Assembly: GCA_030674185.1 (NCBI GenBank)
Contig: CM060307.1
Span: 83,097,350 to 83,161,349, forward strand
DNA: 64,000 nt
Direction: 5' to 3'
Source of the DNA: Monoplex corrugatus
Taxonomy: Eukaryota > Mollusca > Gastropoda > Littorinimorpha > Ranellidae
Shown here: one piece after another, positions 21,953 to 34,456 of the stretch
Numbering within the stretch: the first letter of the stretch is position 1
Layout of the letters: every line of letters starts with the position of its first letter
Program-made: the position numbers and the translations under genes
Notes under the pieces: model-generated
What the model saw: only the letters and a program-made list of their open reading frames with translations
What the model was told of the DNA's origin: nothing
Database searches by the model: none

Positions 21953-23821
21953 AAGAAGTGTACTATCCTGTTATTGTGCGGTGAAACATTTTGTCCACGT
22001 TCCAAATTCTTTGCAGTCTTGCGCAGTCAAGGGTCATTATGAAAAATATGAGAGACAGACAAGACAACAAAGCTTTTTATGATACTTAATAACGGATAAA
22101 AAGAACATTTCTGCATCAATAAACAAAAGATAACTAAATCCATCTCAAATGATGGCTCAAACAAACATCTTACGACTTTTGGCCAAGCAAGTTCAAACAT
22201 ACCGTACCAACAAGATTTATGTACATTTTCAGGTACATCTATTTTTCTGAAATCTGGCACAAAGTCATTCACAAACGACAAGAATACACTTTCTAACCCC
22301 ACAATCTGAAAAGACAGCACCCCGGGAAGAACGGTTCTAAACTGTTACAAGAACAGTTATAGGCTAAGGGCGTCCAGATTCTCCCACAGTGTCTTCATCG
22401 TCCTGCGTTTCTAGCGTTATGGAAAAAAAAACAGGTTCCATGTAAGAGGCTGGACAGTCTTATCGTCTGAACCAAGAACAGGTATGCAGACACCTCCTCC
22501 ACTCTCTTCTTCAATCCTCACCTCCAGCCTTGATGTTTTTTGTTTTTTTGTTTTTGTTTTTTGTTTTTTCTTCTCCATATCACCACACCAGAACTCTCAA
22601 GAGAGAAAACGGGGTCTTTTTAAAGCGTGTCAGAAGTTAAACATCATCGCCTCCTCTCCTATTGCTGATGCCAACAGTGAGATGGTAGGATAATATTCTG
22701 CCTTCTTTCCGTGGTGCCTCTTATCACCACCATGGAAAATGGAAGTGCCAACAATAGTGAGACGTAAGGACAGGCCGATAGTCATGCAGAAAAACTGAGG
22801 AAAGATGTATTACCGCCAGACTGAGAGACTGAATGAGCTGCAGAACTGAGGGTAGGAAAGATACACTGCAGTCAGACGGACAGACTGACTGACAGTCCGA
22901 TGGAGACTGATACTGACAGTGATACAGACAAACCGACAGAAATACACGCAGACAGACTACTGGATGGATAGACAGGCAGTAAGACAGATTTGGAAAGGTC
23001 TGGGGGTTGGGGTATAGGGAAATGTACCGGAGGAGGGGGGGGAGGGAGGACACTAAGTCTCAGCAGGAGGTTATTGACAGCAGACTCGAAGGAGATTAGC
23101 GGTCAGAGACCTTACTTTGTACCGCCAATAATTCATATCACAGTATATCTAAATAGACCAATAAAACCGCAAACCCTTGTTTGGCCTCATCCACCGAGAT
23201 GAATTCAGGAGACACTAAAGAAGTTTGAAAAAAAACAACAACTTACACACAACCAATGTATATAAATCAATCAATCAAGTAATAAAACAAATCAAATATG
23301 TGTTTAATAGCCAATCAATCGATTATGCGCTTTATAGCCCAGCTGCCAAAAGAGTCCTTTTTTAAGGCTGATACCAAGTTAAATGTGAAACTGATCGAAC
23401 CCAGTTATACAGTTCAAACATAGCAAGACAAGCTGAAAGCAAAATCGAGTGCAATCAGGCTCAATGCTGAAATAACTAGAAGGACAACTGTTACAGGCTG
23501 ACAATCTAGGCCGTGACATAGCCACTCTGGTTAACATAACCAGACAAACATGAAACTAAAAAGAGTAAATTACACCTATCAACAGCTAATGCCTGGACTC
23601 CAGCTTTTGAACTGTGAATGTCCCAACCAGTTCACGTCATTTACAGCTACAGCATCAGAGGACTGCGAGGGCCACATCAGTCTAAAAGCATGTCAGGTTA
23701 CAAAACTTACTCAAAAATAAATTTAAGGTCCCGACTGCATACATTACGTACGATAAATGTTTTTCAAAAAAGGTCAAAGTAAATTTAAGATTTTGACTGC
23801 ATACATTATGTACGAACTATA
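21953..23821. other. unrecognised, ~1.9 kb
   Basis: A 97-codon minus-strand frame at 22027-22320 has ordinary composition but resembles nothing I know. A GACA-rich stretch lies near 22860-22985. A tandem pair lies near 23700-23820 (CATACATTACGTACG and CATACATTATGTACG). A segment near 23320-23345 (GCTTTATAGCCCAGCTGCC) resembles the tail side of R550. Confidence 0.45.
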
Positions 23822-23842
23822 TTAACCCTTTAACTCCCGCAC

Positions 23843-23855
23843 TGTCAACTACGCT
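23843..23855 (+). repeat. TSD of RTE-like element, left copy
   Basis: TGTCAACTACGCT, repeated exactly at 25254-25266. Confidence 0.88.
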
Positions 23856-25253
23856 CATCATCATCATCAGGTGCCCTGCCGCATGGCGTTGGCGACCATG
23901 GACTTCCAACCAACTCTATCTCTCGTTGCCCCCAGCATCTCCCCCACCCTCTTCATCCCCAGCCACTCTGCAAGTCCGTCCAGCATTCTCTCCCTGGGTC
24001 TACCTGGTTCTCTCTTTCCCTCCAGCTTTCCCGTTGTGACCAGGTGCTCCAAATCCCCCTTCCTCATAAAATGGCCTATAAATGTTGCTTGTCTTTTCCT
24101 AATCTTCCTTATGAGTGATCTATTTGTGTCTGCCTCCATCAAGACTGTCTCGTTTGTTTTCTTTGCTGTCCATGGAACTCTCAATATTCTTCTGAGAAAC
24201 CACATCTCGGCTGCCTCGATCCTGCTCTGGCTTTGCTTGCTGATTGTCCACGCCTCACATCCGTACAACAGTATTGGTTCTATATAACATTCAAGGACTC
24301 TCTTTCTGATGTTAATTGATAGGCATTTGTTGGTAAGAATGCTTGTCATCTTCTTGAATGCTGTTTTGGCTTGGCCGATTCTGCCAGCTATTTCCGATGT
24401 GCTTCTGCCGTCTGATGAAATGACCGTTCCCAGGTATTTGAACTTATTGATCTGTGTCAAGGTTGTGCCATTTGTTTTTATTTTGCATGAGGGGATTTCA
24501 TGTTTTTTACTGATCGCCATAACTTCAGTCTTCCTGCTGTTTAGTTCCAACCCCTTACCTTTGCTTTCTGTTTCTAGTATATTCACAAGGTTTTGTAGGT
24601 CCCTTTCATTTTCTGCAATTAGCACGGTGTCATCTGCGTATCGAATGTTGTTTATCATTTTTCCCTCCAACCTTTAATCCAGGTCTTCTTCTAGGTTTCT
24701 CATGATGTTTTCGCTATACAGTGAAAACAGATCTGGTGACAAAACACAACCCTGTCTGACTCTTCTTTTGATGTTTTGAAAAGAGCTTATATTGTTTTCT
24801 ATTCTCATTGCAGCTGTTTGTTCCCAGTACATATTCCTGATTATTCGTAGATCTTTTCCATCAACATTGAGTCTCTCCAGTTGGTTGATCAATTCATCAT
24901 GTCGTACCCGATCGAAAGCCTTGGTATAGTCAACAAAGCATAAATACAAATCCTTATTCATCTCAATTGACCTCTCTATGATAGTTCTTAGGATGTATAT
25001 AGCATTAATAGTTCCTTTCCCCTCCACAAATCCACACTGTTCTTCTGCTATTTCTCTTTTGATTCTAATTCCTTGTCCTCATCATGATTATTCTTAACAG
25101 GATTTTTGTTACATGACTCATCAAACTGATTGTGCGATGGAGTTCGCATTCTATAGCCCCTGTCTTCTTTGGAAGTGCAATGAAAATTGATTTTGACATA
25201 TCTTTGGGGATTTTTGCAGTGTCATAAATTTCATTTAGGAGGACTGTTATTTT
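23856..25253 (-). mobile_element. RTE-like LINE, 5'-truncated, 13-bp TSD
   Basis: About 1.4 kb covering RT palm to C-terminus. The endonuclease is absent because of 5' truncation at 25253. At the 3' end the coding sequence runs straight into (TGA)n (23872-23856), so the repeat tail itself provides the stop codons. The flanks are perfect 13-bp TSDs. Relatives lie at 3337-3720, 21406-21952 and 63744-64000. Confidence 0.9.
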
Positions 25254-25259
25254 TGTCAA
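23867..25259 (-). pseudogene. RTE-like reverse transcriptase, truncated
   Basis: In order on the minus strand: an N-terminal RT block (about 25259-25065); after a frameshift, EEQCGFVEGKG; FVDYTKAFDRVRH; RQGCVLSPDLFS; then one in-frame TAA (24676-24674); then RYADDTVLIA with YADD at 24641-24630; KYLGTVISSDG; LYGCEAWTI; RVPWTAKKTNETVL; and a GKLEGKREPGRPRERMLDGL tail. The last two blocks resemble RTE/BovB C-termini. Only one stop and one frameshift interrupt ~1.4 kb, so this is the youngest-looking RTE-like copy here. Confidence 0.9.
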
Positions 25260-25266
25260 CTACGCT
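25254..25266 (+). repeat. TSD of RTE-like element, right copy
   Basis: TGTCAACTACGCT, identical to 23843-23855. Confidence 0.88.
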
Positions 25267-25624
25267 AGCAAAGCAAAAACTGAACTCTTTTGATTCCCTC
25301 GCCCTATCCACCAGTTTCCTGCAGGAAGCTGTGGACAGGGTAAAGGAGTCAAAAAGTTAAGTTTTTGCAGTTGGTGGATATGGTGCGGGAGTCAAAGGGT
25401 TAAAAAAATGGCCACTAAAATCACCAATCTACTAGCTAATGAGTAAACACCCACTTCAGAACAGGCGATCAATGGACATTCACACAGCAAAACGGTTGGA
25501 CACCTGCTGGAGACCATCAAACAGTCTGACACATGTTGGTAAATACCTTGACCCGAAGGGCCACACAACCAATAAATCATCAATGATTAATCTCATCCTT
25601 CATGCTTTAGGAAGACCCTTGGGA

Positions 25625-25963
25625 TCAAGTGGGTACATGTATTAAGTGCATTTCTGGCTCTAGAAAAGTGAGATATGCGGAAGCAATTTTAGGTAATTTA
25701 TGCCCGTTTTTACATATGTTTTGGTGTCCTTAGCTATGTTTAAATGTGTATTCGGGTGTGTTTTTTAAATCCCCTGTGATACATTGGACGGAATGGTCAA
25801 AGCCGGAGGCATGTCCGTAGATTATGTGCGCGAATGCACTGACATGTGTACTTAATTTTCTTTTCTTTTTTCCTGTTGAAATTCTGTGTGTTTTGAAGCG
25901 GTTATAGCCCTGATATGGCTCTGTGCAGTCGACTGGGCTTTAAACAACAATAACAATAAAAAG
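25625..25963 (+). mobile_element. R550 retroposon, copy 2 (5'-truncated)
   Basis: Sense orientation. Starts in mid-element (GGGTACATGTATTAAGTGCA) and ends GGGCTTTAAACAACAATAAC plus an A-rich tail. It forms a tail-to-tail inverted pair with the copy at 26328-26890. Confidence 0.88.
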
Positions 25964-26327
25964 GACGGTTTCAAATCCAGCGAAGAAGTTAAGAGATGAG
26001 CTCAGCAACCGCCAGTCTCCTACGTAATACGTAGGAGAACGCTACGTGGCTTGGCCATCTTAATCATCCAACAGATTCGCGATCAGAGCGTCAAAGCAGT
26101 GGCACGGAGAGTCAGAGGTCAGATGATCTTCAGAGATCTGGAGCGAGTCGACAGAGAATGGAGCAATGTTCCGCATCTGACCTTGGATAGAAAGAAACGG
26201 TCATCGGTGATGCCCCATGCGTCTTACTACGCTAGACCATGACCATCTAAGTCATCCTTCATTTGACTGTTCTGTACAGGACTGCAGAAGTGATTATATT
26301 CCAAAATAAAGACTAACAAATACAACT
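25964..26327 (+). other. single-copy island between inverted R550 copies; possible terminal exon
   Basis: Holds a 63-codon frame (26051-26242) rich in Arg, Val and Asp, a plausible acceptor (ATCATCCAACAG) before the ATTCGCG codons, and an AATAAA at 26305-26310. A perfect palindrome with 11-bp arms and 1-nt loop, TCTCCTACGTA-A-TACGTAGGAGA, lies at 26016-26038. I do not recognise the peptide. It could be the last exon of a host gene or part of an unknown repeat, since a portion is shared with 7310-7372. Confidence 0.3.
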
Positions 26328-26890
26328 GTTATTGTAATCGTTATTTTTGTTTAAAGCCCAGCTGACTGCGTAAGCCATATCAGGACTATAACCACTTCAA
26401 AGCATATACAATACTTCGACAGGTAAGAAAGGAAAAGTAACTTAAGTACACATATCAACGCATTCACGCACATAATTTAAGGAGACATCCCTGGCATTGA
26501 CCACTCCGTTCAATTTGTCACACAAGGGATTTAAAAAACATACTTAAATACAAATTTAAACATAACTAAGGACACTAAAACATATATACAAACGGGCAAA
26601 ATTGCCTAAAATTGCTTCCGCATACATGTATTTCTTTACCCTAAAGCCAAAAATATACTTAATACATGTATCCAATTATCAAACCTAAGAGAAAGTACGT
26701 AAAACTTTATCGAATATATACAGGTGAATGAGCCACCAACGCAGAAAATCGACAGGAAGAAATGACAGAAAACACAGGAACAAGGCAGAAACAAAGAAAG
26801 TGACAGAAAAGAGGAAATTTCTCGCATAGAATTTCCAGAAGGTGGGGATACAATTTATACTGAAAGAGCCCCCGGTATCCCTACGGGGGA
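26328..26890 (-). mobile_element. R550 retroposon, copy 3 (near full length)
   Basis: From the TTATTTTTGTTTAAAGCCCA tail side to the GC-rich 5' end CCCCCGGTATCCCTACGGGG. Co-linear with the reference copy at 38327-38872. TSD not clear. Confidence 0.88.
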
Positions 26891-27572
26891 AAAGAAATAC
26901 GAAGTATTCTTCCTAACTCAGGCAATGGTGAAACTCAACTGTCTAGGTAACAGTTTCCCAAAGAGTGAAGGAGTAAACAAAACAGTACATTCATTTTGCG
27001 TACGCGTTATAGAGTTAAAACGACCATTCTGATTTCAGCGTAGTAATGTGGATTTAAACCTTGATTTCAGCTTACTAATGTGGATTTAAACCTTGATTTC
27101 AGCTTACTAGTGTGGATTTAAACCAAAGTCTCCCATCTTTATTTTAAACCAATAATCACCCTCAATAATTAATAACCAAGTCAAATTTCTTTGTAACCCA
27201 CTTACCATACCTTGTCTGCAACGATCTGTGAGTGTGGCAATGGCGATAATCCGAATTCCAAACCATTATGTCCAATTGCATTCAAGGTCACCAGAACCTA
27301 GTTCCTGTGACTACTTAACCAGCTGTGAATAAGGGAGCCTTAAAGTGCTTTTTTGTTCATGACGCTGTGACAAAAATGCAGGTAACAGGAATTTGATGTG
27401 TTTTGGATCGATCTGCAGAAAGCTTTTCTCTGTTGTATAGTAATACAATTTGGGCGGAAAGAAGTATTCCTGTTATGTACCGTTCGTTGGCTCACAGTCG
27501 GTGAAAATGTTAATGGCGCCGGGAAAAACAAGATACGGAAGAGACATTAAGTGAATGCAAAAAAAAACCAAC

Positions 27573-27575
<3 letters not shown>
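26891..27575. other. unrecognised, with a 3 x ~34-bp repeat
   Basis: Three copies of TTTCAGCTTACTAATGTGGA plus TTTAAACC lie at 27035-27124. A segment at about 27240-27305 (ATTCCAAACCATTATGTCC) resembles 28360-28440. No gene seen. Confidence 0.6.
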
Positions 27576-27651
<76 letters not shown>

Positions 27652-27708
27652 AAAAACAAAAGAAAAAACATGTTACAGCGCATGCACAAAGTCGCACACC
27701 ACACTATA

Positions 27709-27778
<70 letters not shown>

Positions 27779-27782
27779 AGAA

Positions 27783-27831
<49 letters not shown>

Positions 27832-27880
27832 GAGAAAACATATACACGTGCGCGCGCGCACAAAGGAGAACAGACACACG
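27576..27880. repeat. CA, GA and CAGA microsatellites
   Basis: Two CA blocks (27577-27650 and 27712-27747), then GA and (CAGA)~13, then a GCGCGC patch. Confidence 0.92.
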
Positions 27881-28339
27881 GAAGATTTAAAAGAGAACAA
27901 TCCTGATGGAAATTTTCTGCTGCTGGTTGATTGGTTAGTGTTACGTTGAAACATACACGAAGATACTGCTTGGTGCAAATCCTTAACACAGCCGCACTTT
28001 TTGAAGTTTACTGTTTAGTGTGCATGGTGTTTCTGCCAGGACCATAAGGCACCCAAATCTGCCGCAATACTACGTTACTACTTTCTGCAGCTGATAGAGT
28101 GATAAGGACGGTAAACTTTAGCTGAAGGTACAGAGTATGGAAATAGCTATGTAACAAGTAAGACTGAAGAAGCTTTCCACCAACATCACTTTCCCCACGT
28201 CTTCAGATATATACAATTTTGCTTAACTGCGACTTTTGGACAAGACCATTCTGATAGGACCAGTTTAAACAATAACATTTAACTGCGATTTATAAAACTG
28301 TGTTTTATGTGAATGTCCGTCAGCATTTCCATGGGCAGC
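27881..28339. other. unrecognised single-copy sequence
   Basis: No gene, RNA or repeat recognised. Confidence 0.5.
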
Positions 28340-28463
28340 AATGAGGAAAAAGTCACCAATAAGCAAATCCGAATGCCAAAATCATTTAAGGTTACATTTG
28401 ACGGGAAGTTCAGAATATTACTATTTAGCGCCGTTCCACAGAACACGAGGAAACAGGACTTAC

Positions 28464-28715
28464 AGCGAATGGTAATTTAGTTAGCTGTAGAAATTGGACT
28501 TTGAGCGAATGGTAATTTAGTTAGCTGTTGAAACCGGACTTAGAGCGAATGGTAATTTACTTAGTTGTATAAACTGGATTTACAGCGAATAGTATTCTAT
28601 TTAGCTGTAGAAACTAGACTTAGAGCAAATGGTAATTTACTTAGCTGTAGAAACTGGACTTAGAGCGAGCTGTAGAAATTGGACTTAGAGCGAATGGTAA
28701 TTCAGTTAGCTTGTA
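28464..28715. repeat. minisatellite, ~40-bp unit, about 6 copies
   Basis: Units contain GAGCGAATGGTAATTTAGTT and AGCTGTAGAAACTGGACTTA. Confidence 0.85.
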
Positions 28716-29123
28716 GACTAATCATCCACTCTAGCAAGGCCATCTGGGATTAATAACGCAGTCCACCACCTGGGTCCCAGCCAGGCCTCCTATTCTGCGC
28801 TTCTAAAGCTAGTAGGGCAGACGGAAGGCCTGGAAATGATACTCCAGCACAAGATTGGCCTGTCAATACAGGCGTTCTGATTACTCTCAATATACTGCCA
28901 GTCTCCCTGGTCCCTGATACTTGACAATCAACAGCCTGGTCCCTGATACTTGACAATCAACAGCAGTATCAAGAGTGCCTCCTTTCGTTTCAATACGCCT
29001 CGTTACAGTCATTTGTGTGCGGTAAGTCTAGATGGCCTGTTTATCTACTGAAAATGTTTAGAAAATGATTATGTGTGTGCTTTATTTTGTTTGTTTTACC
29101 CAAAGATATGAATCCGTAGAATG

Positions 29124-29312
<189 letters not shown>

Positions 29313-29869
29313 TGTGGGGAAGTGAGGGGACAGCTTACTAACTAAAAATAGTACTTTAAAACAGTTTTCACGATTCAACATCTACAGTTTCAAGGTTTTT
29401 AAGCTTCAGTTTAAAAAAAATGATAAGAATCACCCATTGGATATCAGCACAAACCGTATCCTTTCTTTGCCTTGAAAACAGATAATCAAACAAACAACAA
29501 ACAATCAATCAAGCAAACAACTAAGAAACTGAATCAATATTTATATCCCAAAATTTACTCCAATCAGACTCATCGTTGTTGTAGCTCTTCTTATGTTCAG
29601 TCAAAAATAAGCAGAGTATAGAATGTATCTCCGCTGTACGGAGTGCCCTCATCTTTTTTGTTTTCTTTTCTTTTTTTACTCAAATTCTCGACAAATATTT
29701 CTTCTGAAACAACCAACCACTGAGAGAAAACCAAAACATCAAACTTGGTGAAAATCCATCCACAAACATCCGAAAAATCTTTTGCTGACATCTTTTGTTC
29801 ACTGACAAACAGACAGACTGACACATATCCCTCGTAAACTACAGAAGGGAAAAAAAATTACCAATGGCC

Positions 29870-30705
29870 TCAATGGAAAGTCACAATCAGTCAAAATTAC
29901 AACCGATGGAACTTCGGAACATTAGATTCAGCGCCGTTAGAAGAGGCAGGGCTTGCAGAAGAGGGTGGCAATTCCGTTAGCTGTAGACTAATCGCCTAGT
30001 CCGCCAAGGTGGTTTCGGGAATCAATAATAAAGCCCAGTACTTGGCCCCTTTGCCAGCCCCCCACCCCCACCCCCCTAGTTTGCGCCCCCACTGGGTGGG
30101 CAGACCGAAATGCTTGGAAGCGATACTCCAGCACAAGACTGGACAGTCAACACAGGCATTCTGATTACTCTCGATATACTGCCAGCCTCCTTGGCCCTTG
30201 CCACTTGACTATCGAGTAAGGGTCAAAAGGACCTCCACCATGTTGCGTGGCTGAATACGATTCATCATGGTAACTGCCCGCGTCCATATCCTGTCCATCC
30301 AATACCTTTGAAACAGAACACTTTGAAGGGGTGATAAATGGGAACCTCATTTAGTGTGCTTTACCCCAAAAATACGAGTCAGTGGGTGATTTTGTGTGCC
30401 TTATCGACTGAAAAGAGTTTCATTGCTGAAAAATAGTTTTTGCATTTCGAGTCTGAAGCTACAGTTTTGAGCTTTAGTGAATAGAATCACCTAAAACAGA
30501 GCAAACAATAATCGTTTTGTCTCCTTCCTGTGCCTTGTAAATCAATAAATAATTGAACAAACAAACGAAGCAATATTTTATCTAAATCCTCATATATAAA
30601 TTAACGAAAAATACCACCAGAATTACAAATATCGTCACTGTTATCGTAGGCTCTTGTGCGCCGTCAAAAATAGTGAGAGTAGTAAATCTTATCACTTTCG
30701 CTGGG
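29870..30705 (+). repeat. diverged segmental duplication, copy B
   Basis: Partner of 28340-29640, with a C-run at 30058-30077 and no minisatellite. Divergence is high enough that the pairing rests on short ordered anchors. Confidence 0.7.
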
Positions 30706-30795
30706 CTATGCTCTCTAGTCTGGTCTCAACATCTTAACAATTAACGTTTTGCTCAAATACACAGAACACAAGTAAACGTGTGAAATCAAACACCG

Positions 30796-30798
<3 letters not shown>

Positions 30799-30872
<74 letters not shown>

Positions 30873-30900
30873 CTCTCCTCTCTCTCTCTCTCTCTCTCCT
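30799..30900. repeat. (TC)n microsatellite
   Basis: About 100 bp of CT with a few CCT interruptions. Confidence 0.95.
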
Positions 30901-31321
30901 GTTTCTCATTTATGTACAGTCTCCAAAGCTTCATGTGTGTTTCAAAAAGTGACGATTGATGATGATGATAATGGCTGTGTTGGCATGCGATCTTATGATG
31001 ATCTACGAGACGTTGAACAGTTCACCAATGCTTCCTGTCATACCCAGGCAATAACCACGCTCGAGAATGCCGACATCTGCGGTATTGGTCGATCAACTCA
31101 CAGAACACTCCACCATAGCTCTCTCTCTCCCCCAACCTCCAAACACACAAACCAGTACGGTGTATGATCTTTATGACTGCTCTGTGGTAGACAAGAATTC
31201 TCTTCTGAGTAACCCTCTCGCTAACAAACACAGTGCTTACTTTATGGAAAAGTGTTGCAGCTGATCTAATAAGGATTTGAATACCGACCCCATACCTTCT
31301 TACCTGCGATAGTAACTTATT
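30901..31321. other. unrecognised
   Basis: No gene recognised; a short (GATGAT) run lies at 30957-30969. Confidence 0.5.
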
Positions 31322-31645
31322 AAGTGGAGTGGTGAGGCCTGGTGAATAAAGCAGCCCGTCTAACCTGCGAGGAAGCTGGGTTCGATTCCTGGGACAGAGA
31401 TCCCCCCACCCCCACCCCAATCTTCCATATTCATAAAACATTGAGTGGCGTAGTCTGGGTGATAGTCTTCCAAATGAGACGATAAGCCAAAACGAGATGC
31501 AGTGTATATGGCATGCAATTCGCACACATTAAAAAGTCCACAACAATAAGGAGCTGTCCTCAGCAACATTCTGTGAGGGACAAATGCTACTCTCAGAGGC
31601 AGAGAAAGGCATATGCACGCACGAAAAAAAAAAAAAAAAAAAAAA
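31322..31645 (+). mobile_element. tRNA-derived SINE with poly(A) tail
   Basis: The head contains a box-A-like TGGTGAGGCCTGG (31330-31342) and a perfect box B GGTTCGATTCC (31379-31389). The body has CTTCCAAATGAGACGATAAG, a GGCATGCAATTCGCACACATT block and a CAACATTCTGTG block, which I recognise as a SINE body common in molluscs. It ends in a ~21-nt A run (31625-31645). The central block is shared with SINEs at 5365-5692 and 35560-35760, which have different flanks. Confidence 0.8.
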
Positions 31646-32519
31646 GCAAAAAGCAAAACAAAACAAAGCAAAACAAAAAACAAGTGGCGCTGCACTGCAG
31701 CGACGCGCACTACTCGTTCGAAGGAGCCCGAATTTCGCAGAGTAAATCTACTAAGACAAAATGACAAAAAGTACTCAATACCAAAATCATGTTTTGGTCT
31801 CTGTGCACAAACTTCACGCAGAACATGGCACTTATCTGGCCGCTGCTGCCAATCTACTCACCCATGTCTAAGTCTTTCTCTCTCCCCCCCCCCCTCCCCC
31901 GCGCTCTCCCCATACGCGTTTTTTTCCCATTTCCTTCCTCTCCACATTTTTAAAAAAATCGTTTTATACGTAAATAACCAACATCTCTGTACAATGGACA
32001 AGCACTAACTTAAAAATGACTGTTTTTGCGGTAGTCACCAGCTTTGCATCCCTTTATCAATGCATGAGACACATATTTTCAGCTAGAGCGACACCTGAAA
32101 TGAACCACATGCGTTAGCTTCCGCGAAATCGACAATAAATCAAATGGTTTCTGACGGTTACTATTCATAATACTTTGGGGAGTAACTCAACTCTAAAAAA
32201 AAATAATAAAATAAAAGTAATAATAATAATAAACAGCGTTTGCAAATCTGCAGCTGGCCCAGACCCCGATTGTTTCAAACGATAAATATTCAAAGAAAGC
32301 TACAAATATCAATCATTCTTCTCTATATTAGCCCACGCCTGAAGAAACAAGATTTCAGGATTGCCAATAGTATCTGAGGAACCCATTTATATGTTAGATA
32401 GCAGCTCAAGATCTTGCCGGCGTATAGGGCTTATTATATGCAGGCTTAGGGCATTTGCCCTCTATAGTTTGAATCTTTTTTTTTTTTTCTTTTCAAACAA
32501 TGAAAAGGCATTTGCCGTA
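31646..32519. other. unrecognised
   Basis: AT-rich, with a CAAAA run, a TCTC/CCCC patch near 31880-31900 and (AAT)n near 32215-32232. No gene recognised. Confidence 0.5.
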
Positions 32520-32523
32520 ATAG

Positions 32524-32702
32524 TATAAATGAACTTCGCAAATATGGTGACGTCGACTTCAGGAAAGTGATCGAATCTTCATAGTATAAATGGAACTTCG
32601 CAAATATGGTGACGTCGACTTCAGGAAAGTGATCGAATCTTCATAGTATAAATGAACTTCGCAATATGGTGACGTCGACTTCAGAAAGTGATCGAATCTT
32701 CA
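32524..32702. repeat. minisatellite, 3 x ~60 bp
   Basis: Three nearly identical units containing AATATGGTGACGTCGACTTC and AGTGATCGAATCTTCA. Each has a TGACGTCGAC motif. The high identity implies recent expansion. Confidence 0.9.
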
Positions 32703-33050
32703 AGATTTTGCACTGCAATCCTATAAAGATTCAGCAATAATATAACAATTAACATTCACCATAACAAGAAACAGTTAATGTGGTCCGAAAGGCTCTCTCT
32801 CTCCTTGTTTATCATTCTGCAGTGAGAGTGCATTTCTCTTTGTATCGGAGTGTGTATCACAGCTCATATTTCATTACACATTTGCAAACAATCAAAAGTA
32901 ATGTTATAGCAATGTGAAAGTAGAAATTATTCGTCGTTCACCTTTTCAGAACGACGGAAAGGGGAGAACTCGCAGGCACAGAATTTGACTGAAACAACTA
33001 AACAACATTCCCATAGCAACATTAGAATTATTGTGCGCTTGAGCACGCGT
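32703..33050. other. unrecognised
   Basis: No gene seen. Confidence 0.5.
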
Positions 33051-33420
<370 letters not shown>

Positions 33421-33479
33421 GATCCACGAAAGAAGGAGTGGTGGGGAAATAAAGGAACCAAACGAAACATATAACAATA

Positions 33480-33780
33480 GTGAAACAATGAACCAGGAGG
33501 CAAGGAGGATGGGGGGAGGAGAGGGGGCGGAGGATAGCACGTGAAAAGAGACTGGGAAGCAAGAGGGAGGAAACAAGTGATGGGGAGACCTGCCCCAACC
33601 AGCGCAATCCGACACCAGCAGCCGGACCGACGAGATGGAAGACTAAGAGACACCGCTGACAGGTCAGGGTCGGGGAAAGGCCACGCGCTTCCCAAAGGGA
33701 GACTACTTCACCCCGGGGCCACGGAAGTATCAAAGACAGCAGGTACATCAATCACCTCACCCACAACCTTCTGAGCTTTC
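33480..33780. other. GC-rich single-copy segment
   Basis: Noticeably GC-rich for this window (GCAGCCGGACCGACGAGATG; CACCCCGGGGCCACGGAAG). A 77-codon plus frame at 33541-33774 runs through it. I cannot tie it to a known family. It could be an exon or 5' UTR, or part of an unknown repeat. Confidence 0.35.
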
Positions 33781-34350
33781 TGGGAGGGATCCTTCAGTAA
33801 CCAATGCGATATGTATCGCTGATAGTACCGTACGAGAAGAAAATTGGGAACCACTATCTGAGAGAAGGGACTCAATGCTCCTCGCTTTTTTTTTTTCTTT
33901 TCTTTTTTTCCACACTTAGTACCAAAGCATGCTTCAGGAAAGTTTCAGACTTTTAACTGCTTAGTTCTCTAACATTCGCGCATACCTCCGGAACAGTTTC
34001 AAAGTTCCTACGCTATCGTGAACCTATCCGCTAAGTACAACGCACTTTAAAACCTCACTTTCATACTGAGATTCGTTTTTGAAGTACCTTCATCGCAGTT
34101 CTGTCTGGAAATTCGGTACCTGTAAGTTAATTCCACAACGTTCAACGTACACGTTTGCATGAATTCTGGAAACATGGTTTACTAATTTTGCATGAATTCT
34201 GGAAACTTGATTTATTATTTTACATACACAGAAATATTTCTTTTGTGTGTTTTTTTTTTTCCGGTTACCCGGTAGACAATGCAGAAAGTATCTCAGAAAC
34301 AACGTTTTTAAATACGACAACAAATCAAATTCGAAATAAAAGTTTCTTTA
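33781..34350. other. unrecognised, AT-rich
   Basis: Contains a direct repeat of TTTGCATGAATTCTGGAAAC (34154-34173 and 34187-34206). No gene seen. Confidence 0.55.
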
Positions 34351-34354
34351 GTGG

Positions 34355-34365
34355 CGTGTGAGTGT

Positions 34366-34456
<91 letters not shown>

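Larger units (their letters stand above)
23822..25403. mobile_element. TTAA MITE, copy 3, split by an RTE-like element
   Basis: The left end is TTAACCCTTTAACTCCCGCA at 23822-23841. The right part at 25254-25403 carries the inner palindrome (CCACCAGTTTCCTGCAGGAA) and ends GGGAGTCAAAGGGTTAA. Removing 23856-25253 and one TSD copy restores an ordinary MITE. Confidence 0.88.

Noticed and set aside
22027..22320. 97-codon minus-strand frame
   Set aside because: Ordinary composition but no family resemblance; the length is expected by chance in this much AT-rich DNA.
30734..30934. Arg-Glu repeat protein
   Set aside because: Translation of (TC)n/(GA)n.
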